64,000 nt of DNA from Sedimentitalea sp041224545 (GCF_041224545.1 NZ_JBGFGP010000104.1:40668-104667); one strand, 5' to 3'. Positions 17,770 to 26,944 are shown, counted from the stretch's first letter. Translations and numbers: made by a program. Notes: generated from the letters alone by a model not told the origin.

Positions 17770-19101
17770 ATGCAGGTCACCGAGACGCTGAAAGAAGGTC
17801 TGAAGCGCGGCTACGCGATCACCGTCACCGCCGCCGAGCTGGACGAGAAGGTCAATGAAAAACTGACCGAGGCGCAGCCGGAAGTCGAGATGAAGGGCTT
17901 TCGCAAGGGCAAGGTGCCGATGCCGCTTTTGAAAAAGCAGTTCGGCCAGCGCCTGATGGGCGAAGCGATGCAGGAAAGCATCGACGGTGCAATGAACAAG
18001 CACTTTGAAGAGACCGGTGATCGTCCGGCCATGCAGCCCGATGTCAAGATGACCAACGAAGACTGGAAGGAAGGCGACGACGTTCAGGTCGAGATGTCCT
18101 ATGAGGCGCTGCCCGAGATCCCGGACGTCGATCTGAAGTCGATTTCCCTTGAAAAGCTCGTCGTCAAGGCGGACGAGGCGGCGATCGACGAAGCGCTGAC
18201 CAACCTGGCCGAAACCGCGCAGGATTTCAAAGCCCGCCGCAAGGGCAGCAAGGCCAAGGACGGCGATCAGGTGGTTCTCGATTTTGTCGGCAAGGTCGAC
18301 GGCGAGGCCTTCGAAGGCGGTTCGGCCGAGGACTATCCGCTGGTTCTGGGCTCCAACAGCTTCATCCCGGGCTTTGAAGAGCAACTGGTCGGCGTGAAGG
18401 CCGAAGAGGAAAAGGACGTGACCGTCAGCTTCCCCGAAGACTATCAGGCGTCGCACCTGGCGGGCAAGGAAGCGGTCTTTACCTGCACCATCAAGGAAGT
18501 GAAGGAACCGGTTGCCGCGGAAATCGACGATGAACTGGCCAAGAAATTCGGTGCCGAAGACCTCGCCGCGCTGAAAAGCCAGATCGGCGAACGTCTTGAG
18601 GCCGAGTATGCCGGTGCCGCACGCGCGGTGATGAAGCGCGGCCTGCTGGACGCGCTGGACGAGATCGTGACCTTCGATCTGCCGCCGAGCCTTGTCGAGG
18701 CCGAAGCCAAGCAGATTGCCCATCAGCTGTGGCACGAGGAAAACCCCGACGTGCAGGGGCATGATCACCCCGAGATCGAAACCACCGACGAGCACACCAA
18801 GCTGGCCGAACGCCGCGTGCGCCTGGGTTTGCTGCTGGCCGAGTTGGGCCAGAAGGCCGAGGTCGAGGTCAGCGATGCCGAGATGACGCAAGCCATCATG
18901 AACCAGGCCCGCCAGTATCCCGGACAGGAACGCCAGTTCTTTGAATTCGTGCAGCAGAACCAGCAGATGCAGCAGCAGCTTCGCGCACCGTTGTTCGAAG
19001 ACAAGGTCGTGGATTATGTATTCGAACTGGCCAGCATCACCGACAAAGAGGTGGGCAAGGACGATCTGCAAAAGGCCGTCGAGGCCATGGAAAACGAATA
19101 A
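17770..19101 (+). CDS. tig: Trigger factor
   Basis: Ribosome-associated chaperone and peptidyl-prolyl isomerase of 443 residues. The ribosome-docking signature GFRKGKVP is near residue 45, the FKBP-type domain spans about 155-240, and the C-terminal substrate-cradling domain ends with a Gln-rich segment (QQNQQMQQQL). The ATG at 17770 is preceded by a short purine-rich stretch. It is monocistronic here, flanked by a terminator on each side. No clpP-clpX genes follow, unlike in gammaproteobacteria. Confidence 0.95.
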   Translation: MQVTETLKEGLKRGYAITVTAAELDEKVNEKLTEAQPEVEMKGFRKGKVPMPLLKKQFGQRLMGEAMQESIDGAMNKHFEETGDRPAMQPDVKMTNEDWKEGDDVQVEMSYEALPEIPDVDLKSISLEKLVVKADEAAIDEALTNLAETAQDFKARRKGSKAKDGDQVVLDFVGKVDGEAFEGGSAEDYPLVLGSNSFIPGFEEQLVGVKAEEEKDVTVSFPEDYQASHLAGKEAVFTCTIKEVKEPVAAEIDDELAKKFGAEDLAALKSQIGERLEAEYAGAARAVMKRGLLDALDEIVTFDLPPSLVEAEAKQIAHQLWHEENPDVQGHDHPEIETTDEHTKLAERRVRLGLLLAELGQKAEVEVSDAEMTQAIMNQARQYPGQERQFFEFVQQNQQMQQQLRAPLFEDKVVDYVFELASITDKEVGKDDLQKAVEAMENE

Positions 19102-19125
19102 TCCGGTCCAGAGGCCGGATGCCAG

Positions 19126-19155
19126 GGGTCGCCCATGTGGCGGCCCTTATTTTTT
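19126..19155 (+). terminator. Rho-independent terminator after tig
   Basis: An 8-pair stem, GGGTCGCC with GGCGGCCC (one G-T pair), has the loop CATGT and is followed by TTATTTTTT. It lies 25 bases after the tig stop. Confidence 0.8.
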
Positions 19156-19250
19156 GGGGGAATGCGCGCGCCGTAAGCGCAATGCGTTGACATCCGACAC
19201 CGGATGTCGTGCGGCTTGGGCAGCGTACGGCGCGCTGAAGGAGCTTGGGA

Positions 19251-19727
19251 TCAGGGCTGAACCAGCCCGGTCTCAACCAGCATCCCGCGCCGCTTGGCCT
19301 CGTACCAATAGCCGCGCGAATAGTGCTTGACCGCGTTGTCATAGCTGCCATCTGAAAGCAGCCACGCGCCACGCAGGTATTTTCCTGCGTATTTCAGATT
19401 GGTCTCGGCATCGAGCAGATCCCTGGGTTTGCCGTCGAACCCCATCGACCGCGCGGTGTCGGGAAGGATCTGGAGCAGGCCGTAATAGGGGCGGTTTATT
19501 GCCTCGGGCCTATGGGTGCTCTCGCGGATCGCGAGGCGATGCACCAGCGGGCGCGGAATGTCGTACAGATCGGCATATTTGTTGATCAGCGCGCGCAATT
19601 CAGGGGTTTCATTCGGGTAAAGTGGCGGGCCGGCAGGGGTCGTGGGTTCGGGGACGGTGGCACATGCGCCCGTAGCAAGGAACATGGCGAGCCCGGCCAG
19701 CGTGCGACGGCGGGACAGTATTGGCAT
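19251..19727 (-). CDS. Lytic transglycosylase, SLT domain lipoprotein
   Basis: Small murein lyase of 158 residues. The N-terminus carries SRRRTLAG and a hydrophobic stretch ending in the lipobox LATGAC, so it is probably a lipoprotein anchored at Cys22. The SLT domain covers about residues 45-150, with the catalytic glutamate in LAIRESTHRP and the following YGLLQI and NLKYAGKYL motifs of the family. It stands alone on the minus strand, convergent with tig. Its substrate would be the peptidoglycan glycan strand. Confidence 0.85.
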   Translation of the reverse strand: MPILSRRRTLAGLAMFLATGACATVPEPTTPAGPPLYPNETPELRALINKYADLYDIPRPLVHRLAIRESTHRPEAINRPYYGLLQILPDTARSMGFDGKPRDLLDAETNLKYAGKYLRGAWLLSDGSYDNAVKHYSRGYWYEAKRRGMLVETGLVQP

Positions 19728-19896
19728 CTCTCTGAGAATCCGGTTGTTGATCCGGCTGGCAATCTATCTATCCGATGACCTGCGGCAAGCGGTGTACCGT
19801 CCGGAGGCGTATTTTGCGCGGCGGATTGCCGATGCCGGTCTTGTCCCGAAGCGCTGCGCGGGCCAATCTGCACCCGATCAGAAAAGAGGACAGCCA

Positions 19897-20331
19897 ATGC
19901 CATACCTGGGATTTGCGCGAGAGGATTACGAAGCATTCAAGGCCAACGATCGCGAGGGGCCGGTGCATATGCTGAACCTCGTGCGGCTGCGCGCGCAGGC
20001 AGAATACGAGGATGGCAGCGTGGCAAGCGGCCGGGAGGCCTATGCCAGCTATGGCCGTCTGAGCGCCCCGGTCTTTGCACGGGTGGGCGGACGCATCGTA
20101 TGGCGCGGGTCTCTGGAGCAGGTGGTCATCGGACCGCAGGACGAACAGTGGGACCTGTGTTTCATCGCCGAATATCCGCAACCGGGCGCGTTTCTCGAAA
20201 TGCTGAAGGATGCGGAATACCGTGCGGCCATGGTTCATCGGCAGGCCGCAGTTGCGGATTCGCGTCTGATCCGCATGGCGCCGCTGACCGCTGGCGGCGG
20301 GTTTGGCGATGTTTCGGCCAACGAGGGCTGA
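19897..20331 (+). CDS. DUF1330 domain protein
   Basis: A 144-residue protein with the ferredoxin-like alpha/beta pattern of DUF1330 (dimeric alpha-beta barrel superfamily): GPVHMLNLVRL near the start, YASYGRLSAPVFARVGG in the middle and a late FLEMLKDAEYRAAMVHR helix. A good ribosome binding site (AGAGGA) precedes the ATG at 19897, and an open frame reaching 19642 is ignored. It is separated by 6 bases from a membrane protein gene, suggesting a two-gene operon. Function unknown. Confidence 0.75.
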   Translation: MPYLGFAREDYEAFKANDREGPVHMLNLVRLRAQAEYEDGSVASGREAYASYGRLSAPVFARVGGRIVWRGSLEQVVIGPQDEQWDLCFIAEYPQPGAFLEMLKDAEYRAAMVHRQAAVADSRLIRMAPLTAGGGFGDVSANEG

Positions 20332-20337
20332 TCACAG

Positions 20338-20907
20338 ATGATGTCCGCTGTGTTGCAGTGTCTGGGCGACAACTGGTCGCCGACCATCGGCGATCCGAGC
20401 GTGATGGGCTGGGTCACGGTTGTGGCCTATGGTGTCACGGCCCTGTTATGCGCGCTGGCCTTTCGTGGAGAGCCCGCGCGACGGCTCAGGCTGTTCGGCT
20501 ATGGGCTGACGCTGCTGCTGGCTCTGCTGATGGTGAACAAGCAACTGGACCTCCAGTCGGCATTGACCGCCGGCGCGCGTTGTCTGGCGCAATTGCAGGG
20601 CTGGTACGAGGACCGGCGTGCCGTGCAAGTGGGCTTCATTCTGGTGCTGTTGCTGTACTGCCTTGGCTTTGGCATTTTCCTGATCTGGATCATGTGGGGG
20701 CACCTCGGGCAGATTTGGCTCATGGTGCTGGGCCTGATCTTTCTGCTGGCGTTCATTGCGGTGCGCGCCGTCGGGTTTCACCATTTTGACGCGCTCATCA
20801 GCGCGCAGATCAGCAATGTCAGGATGAACTGGATACTGGAACTGGGCGGCCTGATCATGATCGGGGCGAACGCTGTCTGGATGATCCTGGCGCGCAGGCC
20901 GCGCTAG
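20338..20907 (+). CDS. Hypothetical membrane protein
   Basis: A 189-residue inner-membrane protein with about five hydrophobic segments (near residues 20-40, 50-65, 98-122, 127-147 and 165-185). A conserved-looking motif VNKQLDLQSALTAGAR lies between the second and third. I do not recognise the family. It starts 6 bases after the DUF1330 gene and is convergent with rplI, whose terminator lies just beyond its stop. Confidence 0.65.
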   Translation: MMSAVLQCLGDNWSPTIGDPSVMGWVTVVAYGVTALLCALAFRGEPARRLRLFGYGLTLLLALLMVNKQLDLQSALTAGARCLAQLQGWYEDRRAVQVGFILVLLLYCLGFGIFLIWIMWGHLGQIWLMVLGLIFLLAFIAVRAVGFHHFDALISAQISNVRMNWILELGGLIMIGANAVWMILARRPR

Positions 20908-20930
20908 TCCGGTTCAATCGGGGTCCGACA

Positions 20931-20968
20931 ATAAAAGAACCGCGCGGAGCAGGGGCTCCGCGCGGTTC
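20931..20968 (-). terminator. Terminator of the S6-S18-L9 operon
   Basis: A 14-pair perfect stem, GAACCGCGCGGAGC with GCTCCGCGCGGTTC, has an AGGG loop. Read on the minus strand it is followed by TTTTAT. It lies about 28 bases after the rplI stop. Confidence 0.85.
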
Positions 20969-20996
20969 CGGATGTATTTGCGAGTCCGAGGCCGGA

Positions 20997-21635
20997 TCAG
21001 CTCTTGGACGCGTCGTCCTCGGAATCGTCGCTGGCGGGTTCAACACCGGCGGCTTCCGCGATGGCATCGTCGTCCGATGCGGCTGATCCGATATCGTCGA
21101 ACAGTTCGGCGATTTCGAATTCCGCTTCGGCTTCTTCCTCGGCGGCAAGTTCCTGGATCGACTTGCCCGAAGCCTGAAGCTCGGCCTCTTCGGGCGAGCG
21201 GGCAACGTTCAGCTTGATCCGGACGTCGACTTCCGGGTGCAGGTGCACTTCGACCTCGTGCAGGCCCAGGGCCTTGATCGGGATGCGGATCAGCACTTGC
21301 TTGCGGTCGATCGTAAAGCCGGCCTCGGTTGCGGCATCTGCGGCGTCACGGGGCGTGACCGAGCCATAGAGGTTGCCGCCATCGGAGGCCGAGCGAATCA
21401 CGATGAACTGCTGACCGTCGAGTTTTTCGCCGAGGGCTTCCGCCTCTTTGCGTGTCTCGAGGTTGCGTGCTTCGAGCTGCGCTTTCTGTTCTTCAAAGGC
21501 GGCGATATTCGCTTTGCTGGCGGTCAGCGCCTTTTTCTGCAGCAGCAGGTAGTTGCGCGCATAGCCCGGCTTGACGTCGACGACGTCGCCCATTTGGCCC
21601 AGCTTGGCAACACGTTCCAGAAGGATGACTTGCAT
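20997..21635 (-). CDS. rplI: 50S ribosomal protein L9
   Basis: Large-subunit protein of 212 residues. The N-terminal rRNA-binding domain carries the L9 signature region GDVVDVKPGYARNYLL at about residues 16-31, followed by the long connecting helix and the C-terminal domain. An acidic Asp/Ser/Ala-rich tail of about 45 residues follows, longer than the gammaproteobacterial protein but usual in Rhodobacterales. It is the last gene of the rpsF-rpsR-rplI operon. Confidence 0.95.
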   Translation of the reverse strand: MQVILLERVAKLGQMGDVVDVKPGYARNYLLLQKKALTASKANIAAFEEQKAQLEARNLETRKEAEALGEKLDGQQFIVIRSASDGGNLYGSVTPRDAADAATEAGFTIDRKQVLIRIPIKALGLHEVEVHLHPEVDVRIKLNVARSPEEAELQASGKSIQELAAEEEAEAEFEIAELFDDIGSAASDDDAIAEAAGVEPASDDSEDDASKS

Positions 21636-21646
21636 GTGCTTTCTCC

Positions 21647-21874
21647 TTACTTGACGGCGTAGGGCAGCAGGGCGAGGAAGCGGGCACGCTTGATGGCGCG
21701 GGCGAGTTCACGCTGCTTCTTGGCCGAGACGGCGGTGATACGGCTGGGGACGATCTTGCCGCGCTCGCTGATATAACGCTGCAGCAGGCGAGTGTCCTTG
21801 TAGTCGATGGCGGGAGCATTGTCGCCCGAGAAGGGGCAGACTTTGCGACGGCGGAAAAACGGTTTGGCTGCCAT
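21647..21874 (-). CDS. rpsR: 30S ribosomal protein S18
   Basis: Small-subunit protein of 75 residues with the family pattern: RRRKVCPF near the start, IDYKDTRLLQRYISERGKI in the middle and an Arg/Ala-rich end (LARAIKRARFLALLPY). It binds next to S6 in the 30S platform, and the gene is 29 bases after rpsF. Confidence 0.95.
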   Translation of the reverse strand: MAAKPFFRRRKVCPFSGDNAPAIDYKDTRLLQRYISERGKIVPSRITAVSAKKQRELARAIKRARFLALLPYAVK

Positions 21875-21903
21875 GGTTTACAGTCCTTTTCTCAAGCTGT
21901 GGA

Positions 21904-22257
21904 TCAACGGCGTTCGCGACGGTTGTCGCGTTCGTCGCGTTTCTGCATCTGGACCGACGGGCCTTCCTTGTGCTCGTCAACCTTGATGGTCAGCACACGC
22001 ATCACGTCGTCATGCAGGCGCATCAGGCGTTCCATTTCCTGGACGGCCGGTGCCGGTGCATCGGTGCGCAGGAAAGCATAATGGCCCTTGCGGTTCTTGT
22101 TGATCTTGTAGGCCATCGTCTTGACGCCCCAGTACTCCTGATCGACCAGCTTGCCGCCGTTGTCGGACAGGACCGCACCGAAATGTTCGATAAGGCCTTC
22201 AGCTTGCGTGTTGGACAGATCCTGACGCGCAATCATGACATGCTCATAGAGTGGCAT
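21904..22257 (-). CDS. rpsF: 30S ribosomal protein S6
   Basis: Small-subunit protein of 117 residues beginning MPLYEHVMIARQDLS, with the typical GVKTMAYKINKNRKGHY segment and a charged Arg-rich end. The ATG at 22257 is preceded by AGGAG. An open frame continues upstream to 22326 but has no ribosome binding site. It is the first gene of the operon and is divergent from the first YceI gene. Confidence 0.95.
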   Translation of the reverse strand: MPLYEHVMIARQDLSNTQAEGLIEHFGAVLSDNGGKLVDQEYWGVKTMAYKINKNRKGHYAFLRTDAPAPAVQEMERLMRLHDDVMRVLTIKVDEHKEGPSVQMQKRDERDNRRERR

Positions 22258-22563
22258 GTTGACTCCTGTTCTTGTTTCAAGGCGCATTTCAAAGGTGGGG
22301 CCAATATCCTTTCGCGGCCCCGCCACGAGAGACTGCGCGGTTCAGATGAGTGCGAAAGGAGCGCTCCGTATACACGGATCTGCCAGCGGGGCAAGCCCAA
22401 GTCGCCGACGGTGCTCGGGCGGGCGGCAGATCAGTTGCCGGGTCGGTGCGCGACTGTTCGCCCATTCACAGATTCTGTGGAGTTTTCCGGGATTGGTTTT
22501 GGCCCGCGACCCACTAGGTATGATAGATCGAACGCAGAGACCACAGAGAGGAAAACCAATCCC
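22258..22563. other. rpsF-yceI divergent intergenic region
   Basis: About 306 bases between the divergent rpsF operon and the first YceI gene. It must carry the ribosomal-protein promoter and leader on the minus strand and the YceI promoter on the plus strand. I see a short inverted repeat, CACAGATTCTGTG at 22468-22480, and a TATGAT hexamer near 22517. No clear -35 or any RNA gene is apparent. Confidence 0.4.
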
Positions 22564-23151
22564 ATGAAATCCGTTCTTTTCGCCGCCGCGCTTGGAATTG
22601 CGGCCACCGCCGTTGCCGCCGAACCCGTTGAGTACACGCTTGACTCGGGTCACAGCCAGATACTCTTCAAATACGATCACCTGGGGTATTCCACCACCGC
22701 GGGCATGTTCTCGGGTTTCGAGGGCACGATCATTTTCGACGCCGAGAATCCCGAGGCATCGAGCGTTGAGGTCTCGATGCCGGTCAAGTCAATGCTGACC
22801 GGATGGCAAGAGCGGTTCGAACACCTGATGTCGCCCGATTTCTTCGACGCGAGCGATGATGAAATGGTAAGCTTCGTGTCCACCGGCATCGAAGTCACCG
22901 GCGAGGACACTGCGCTGATCACCGGCGATCTTACCCTGAACGGCGTGACCAAGGAAATCGTGCTGGACGCCAAGCTGAACCAGGCGAGCATGCACCCGAT
23001 GCAGAACAAGCCCTGGGCCGGGTTCGACGCCACCGTGCAGCTGCTGCGCTCGGACTATAACCTTGGCAAGTTTACGCCTTTCGTGGGCGATGAGGTCGAC
23101 ATTGAAATCTCGCTAGAAGCACAGGCGGCCGGGTCCGGCGACGCCAACTGA
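22564..23151 (+). CDS. YceI family periplasmic protein (first copy)
   Basis: A 195-residue secreted protein. The signal peptide is about residues 1-20, ending AVAAE. The YceI lipocalin-like barrel follows with the family start YTLDSGHSQILFKYDHLGYS and the late motif LTLNGVTKEIVLDA. YceI proteins bind long isoprenoids such as ubiquinone or polyisoprenyl phosphate in the periplasm. The start at 22564 removes a long upstream non-coding extension. A terminator lies between it and the second YceI gene, so the two may be separately controlled. Confidence 0.88.
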   Translation: MKSVLFAAALGIAATAVAAEPVEYTLDSGHSQILFKYDHLGYSTTAGMFSGFEGTIIFDAENPEASSVEVSMPVKSMLTGWQERFEHLMSPDFFDASDDEMVSFVSTGIEVTGEDTALITGDLTLNGVTKEIVLDAKLNQASMHPMQNKPWAGFDATVQLLRSDYNLGKFTPFVGDEVDIEISLEAQAAGSGDAN

Positions 23152-23162
23152 GCCATGAGCGC

Positions 23163-23196
23163 GTTGCGGACCCCCATGGCGGTCCGCAACATTTTT
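23163..23196 (+). terminator. Rho-independent terminator between the two YceI genes
   Basis: The 10-pair stem GTTGCGGACC/GGTCCGCAAC has an 8-base loop and is followed by ATTTTT, starting 12 bases after the first YceI stop. Confidence 0.85.
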
Positions 23197-23275
23197 CAAC
23201 TGCGGTCTTGCCCTCCGGCACCAAGGGCGTGAACCTTGCTTTGCCAGGGCAGCGCAACCACGCCCGGAGGGACTG

Positions 23276-23869
23276 ATGATCAGAAAGACGATGGCGGCGT
23301 GCGTTTTCGCCGCGAGCGGCTTGGCCATGACGGCGCAGGCCGAAACCTGGACGGTGGACCCGCAACATACCGAGGTGCGGGTCTATTGGGACCATTCCGG
23401 GTTCTCCGAGCAATCGCTTGAATTCACCGAAGTGGACGGTTCGCTGACCTTCTCGCTGAACTCCGTGCCCGATTCGACGGCGTTCTTCACCATTCCCGTG
23501 GACAGCATGGAAACCGGGGTAGAGCGGTTCAACAAAGATCTGTGGAGCGACACGTTCTTCGATCTGGAGAAATACCCGCTGATCAGCTTCAACTCGACGT
23601 CTTTCCGGCAGGTCGCGCCCATGAAGCTCAAGGTCAAGGGCGATTTGACCATCAAGGACGTGACCAAAGAAGCCGAATTCGACGTCACCGTCCACGCCTT
23701 GGGCGAACATCCGGTCGGCCGCTATTTCAAGTATTTTTCCGGCACATGGCTGGGCGTCACCGCCGTGGCCAACATCAAGCGCTCGGATTGGAACATGGGT
23801 GCCTTTGTGCCCATGGGGTCCGATGAAATCCGTATCGTGATCAATTCGGAGTTGCGGGCGGTGGAGTAG
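23276..23869 (+). CDS. YceI family periplasmic protein (second copy)
   Basis: A 197-residue secreted protein. The signal peptide is about residues 1-22, ending MTAQAE. The mature part starts TWTVDPQHTEVRVYWDHSGF and carries the family motif LTIKDVTKEAEFDVTVHALG. The ribosome binding site GGAGG precedes the ATG. It is a clear paralogue of the upstream gene, with the same fold and a different binding pocket, so the pair probably arose by an old duplication. Its lipid ligand is not known. Confidence 0.88.
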   Translation: MIRKTMAACVFAASGLAMTAQAETWTVDPQHTEVRVYWDHSGFSEQSLEFTEVDGSLTFSLNSVPDSTAFFTIPVDSMETGVERFNKDLWSDTFFDLEKYPLISFNSTSFRQVAPMKLKVKGDLTIKDVTKEAEFDVTVHALGEHPVGRYFKYFSGTWLGVTAVANIKRSDWNMGAFVPMGSDEIRIVINSELRAVE

Positions 23870-24058
23870 GGCAAATCGGCTTCTCTTGAACAAGCGATAG
23901 CGCGGGGTGGGTGACTCGCCATCCATAGGACGAAGCAGAGTCAGGTAAAATCGTCTTGCGACAAAGCTGATTCACTGATCCTGCCGGAGGAATAGTGACT
24001 TCAATGCGTTGGGGGTCTTAGTGTTTCAAGTTGGTTGCGAAATGCTCTGCCGTTGTAA

Positions 24059-24466
24059 TCAGATGGTGCCGCTGCGATCGGCCCGTGCAAACTCGATCAG
24101 ATCCCAACGGTTCCCCCAAGGGTCTTTCCACACTGCGACGCGGCCATATGGTTCGTTGCGCGGCTTGGATTCGAATTGGACGCCCAAACTTCGCATCTGC
24201 GAATAGTCCGCATCGAAATCCTCCGTTTCCAGAAACAGCCAGACGCGCCCGCCCCCTTGTTCGCCAATCGCAGCAGTCTGACGTTCGCCTACAGCACGAG
24301 CGAGCAATATCTCGGTTTCGCCGTTTGGGGGCGCAATCCGGACCCACCTCTTTCCATTGCCCAGTTCCGTGTCTTCGCGGCACTCAAAGCCGATCTTCGA
24401 AAAGAATGCGAGGGCTTCGTCATAGTCGGTGACAAGCAGAGAAAAGAGCGCAATACGATTGGGCAT
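24059..24466 (-). CDS. VOC (glyoxalase/bleomycin-resistance/dioxygenase) family protein
   Basis: A 135-residue protein with the two beta-alpha-beta-beta-beta repeats of the vicinal-oxygen-chelate fold: IALFSLLVTDYDEALAFFSK at the start and VAVWKDPWGNRWDLIEF at the end. The final motif, with aspartate and glutamate near the C-terminus, is usual for this superfamily. It is a single gene on the minus strand between the YceI genes and the cytochrome b561-YceI gene. Substrate and metal cannot be told. Confidence 0.8.
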   Translation of the reverse strand: MPNRIALFSLLVTDYDEALAFFSKIGFECREDTELGNGKRWVRIAPPNGETEILLARAVGERQTAAIGEQGGGRVWLFLETEDFDADYSQMRSLGVQFESKPRNEPYGRVAVWKDPWGNRWDLIEFARADRSGTI

Positions 24467-24591
24467 GAAATAGACTTAGCAATCGGAAAATGGCCTCGCA
24501 ACCGCGTGAGCAACCACCAGATGATTTCAAGCGGCTGCAACGCATGTTGGCATCTGTTTCGTTCCGCGAACCGGCGCGGGCAGGGGCGGAT

Positions 24592-25848
24592 TTATCCGCC
24601 CGCGCGGGTCGCCGTGAGGGATACATCGACATCCACAGCAAGGCCAAGCGAGGCGGGGTCTGTGACGGACTGACCGATCTGATAGTCGAGGCGTTGCAGT
24701 TGCAGCGTGCCGGTCATGGTGGCTGTGTCGTCCTGAAAGGTTAGGTCGAACGGCAGGGTGACGGGCAGGGTGGTGTCGCGGATGGTCAGCGTTCCGATGG
24801 CGACATAGCCGTCCGGGGTCTTCTCGATTTCCGCTTCGAAACGGGCGGTCGGGAAATTCTCGGCATCAAAGAAATCGGGACCCATCGCCTGTTGAGTCAC
24901 GCCGCCGAGGGTCAGCGAGGGGATCGCGATCGTGACATCGACCGTGCCGGCCGGGCCGGGGGCGGCAGGTTCTTCAAAGGTGATGTCGGCAGTCCAGTCG
25001 GCAAAGGTGCCGGTGACGGTGCTGCCCATCTGGGTGATCGCTATCTTGAGTGTTCCCTCATCGACCTGCCAGCCTGCGGAGGCGGTGTCGGCCGGTGCGG
25101 ATGCGCTTTCAGATGCGGCGGCGGTCGGTTCGGATGCGGTCGGCTCTGACGCAAAGACCCCCGACAGCGCGGCAAACCCGAGGGCTGCCGCCCAGACGAG
25201 CAGCGCGGCGACGGCGGGCAGCGCGGCGTGCGGCGTGGCTTTTGCGGGGAGGTCGGTGCCGTTGCCGTCGAACCACATGCGGCGCAGCGTGGAATCGCGG
25301 TCGATGATCTGGTGTTTGATCGCTCCCGCGATGTGCAGGGCAATCGCGACGAGCAGCACGCGTATGAAAATCACGTGCAGGGTGGCGAAGAGGTGCGAAA
25401 CCGTTTCGTCCTTGGGAACAAGGGGCAGAGACTGGCCGAAGGGCCACCAGATCGGCGCAAATCCCACGGTTGCCGCGTGGTGTATCCAGCCGGTCAGCGG
25501 CACCAGTACCAGCGAGCCGTAGAGCAGCCAATGCACGGTTTCCGCGAGGAAGGTTTCGAGCCGCCGTTCGGGATGGAGCGGCGCCGGCTTGTCCTGCGTT
25601 ACGGCCCAGAGGATGCGGGCGAGCGCAACAAAAAAGATCAGCACGCCCGTGGTCTTGTGTATCGAAAACAAGAGAGCAGTGCGTTGGATATCGGCTTGCG
25701 TGCTGACGATCCCGGGGGTGTTCAGGTCCTGCGCCATTCCGTTGGCGATCAACCCGAGCGGAATCTCGGTCAGGATCAGCAGCGCCGTGAGCCAGTGAAA
25801 AACCTTGCTGACAGCGCCATAACGGTTGGAAGTGTTGTGCAGCGGCAT
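24592..25848 (-). CDS. Cytochrome b561-YceI fusion protein
   Basis: A 418-residue protein with two parts. Residues about 10-180 are a four-helix cytochrome b561 of the CybB type with heme-ligand candidates in HWLTALLILTEIPLG, HKTTGVLIFF and HVIFIRVLLVAIALH. After a further membrane helix and a linker rich in Ala, Ser, Pro, Thr and Glu (about 210-255), a YceI domain fills the C-terminus. The ATG at 25848 has GAGGA upstream; two longer in-frame starts are less likely. It probably passes electrons between a quinone and the periplasmic YceI-bound isoprenoid, which fits the two nearby free YceI proteins. Confidence 0.88.
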   Translation of the reverse strand: MPLHNTSNRYGAVSKVFHWLTALLILTEIPLGLIANGMAQDLNTPGIVSTQADIQRTALLFSIHKTTGVLIFFVALARILWAVTQDKPAPLHPERRLETFLAETVHWLLYGSLVLVPLTGWIHHAATVGFAPIWWPFGQSLPLVPKDETVSHLFATLHVIFIRVLLVAIALHIAGAIKHQIIDRDSTLRRMWFDGNGTDLPAKATPHAALPAVAALLVWAAALGFAALSGVFASEPTASEPTAAASESASAPADTASAGWQVDEGTLKIAITQMGSTVTGTFADWTADITFEEPAAPGPAGTVDVTIAIPSLTLGGVTQQAMGPDFFDAENFPTARFEAEIEKTPDGYVAIGTLTIRDTTLPVTLPFDLTFQDDTATMTGTLQLQRLDYQIGQSVTDPASLGLAVDVDVSLTATRAGG

Positions 25849-26005
25849 GGCATCCTCGAAGGGCTGTATGCGGAGAAAATAGTGGGTTTTCATTCGGGCA
25901 CAACGGCGGTTGCGCACATGCGGCGCGCATGCGCGCACAGTCGCCTGCCCCGTTGCCTCTATCTGCGCGCCGGGCTATGCCAAAGCGGGCAGATGGAGGT
26001 ATAAC

Positions 26006-26944
26006 ATGAGCAGAGCATTCGTTTTTCCCGGTCAGGGCGCGCAGGCGATCGGCATGGGGCAGGCGCTGGCTGCCGCGTATCCGGCGGCGCGGGCAGTATT
26101 TGACGAGGTGGACGACTCGCTGAACGAGAAGTTGAGCGCGCTGATCTGGGAGGGCGATATCGCGGAGCTGACGCTGACGCGCAACGCACAGCCGGCCTTG
26201 ATGGCGACATCCATGGCGGCGATGCGTGCGCTGGAAGCCGAAGGGGTGACGATCGAGGCCGCGAGCCATGTGGCCGGGCATTCGCTCGGCGAATATTCGG
26301 CGTTGGCGGCGGCGGGCGCGCTGAGCGTGGGCGATACGGCCAAGCTGCTGCGGACCCGGGGCCAGGCGATGCAGGATGCCGTACCGGTGGGCCAGGGCGC
26401 GATGGCGGCGATCCTGGGGCTTGATCTTGTCACAGTGCGAGAGGTCGCCGAAGCGGCTGCAGAGGGCGAGGTGTGTCAGGCCGCGAACGACAACGATCCG
26501 ACGCAGGTGGTGGTGTCGGGTGCCAAGGCGGCCGTCGAACGTGCGGCGGCCATCGCCAAGGAGCGCGGCGCCAAGCGGGCGATCATGTTGCCGGTGAGCG
26601 CGCCGTTCCACTGTGCACTGATGCAGCCGGCCGCCGACGTGATGGCGCAGGCTCTGGCCGACGTGACGATCAAGGCGCCGGTGGTTCCCGTGGTGGCGAA
26701 TGTGCGGGCCGAGGCGGTGAGCGATCCGGACACGATCCGTGCGCTGCTGGTCGAGCAGGTGACCGGCGCGGTGCGCTGGCGCGAAAGTGTCGAATACATG
26801 GGCGCTGAAGGGGTTGGCGAGGCGTGGGAGATCGGCGCGGGCAAAGCCCTGTCGGGGATGATCCGCAAGATCAATCGCGATATCGCCTGCAAGGCGGTGG
26901 GAACGCCGGATGATGTCAAGGCCGCTGCCGAGAGCGTCGGTTGA
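26006..26944 (+). CDS. fabD: Malonyl-CoA:ACP transacylase
   Basis: Loads malonyl groups onto acyl carrier protein for type II fatty acid synthesis. It has 312 residues: FPGQGAQ near the start, the active-site serine S93 in GHSLGEYSA, and the catalytic histidine in VSAPFHCALM. The ribosome binding site GGAGG precedes the ATG at 26006, and the frame extension to 25910 is rejected. fabG follows after 18 bases. Confidence 0.95.
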   Translation: MSRAFVFPGQGAQAIGMGQALAAAYPAARAVFDEVDDSLNEKLSALIWEGDIAELTLTRNAQPALMATSMAAMRALEAEGVTIEAASHVAGHSLGEYSALAAAGALSVGDTAKLLRTRGQAMQDAVPVGQGAMAAILGLDLVTVREVAEAAAEGEVCQAANDNDPTQVVVSGAKAAVERAAAIAKERGAKRAIMLPVSAPFHCALMQPAADVMAQALADVTIKAPVVPVVANVRAEAVSDPDTIRALLVEQVTGAVRWRESVEYMGAEGVGEAWEIGAGKALSGMIRKINRDIACKAVGTPDDVKAAAESVG

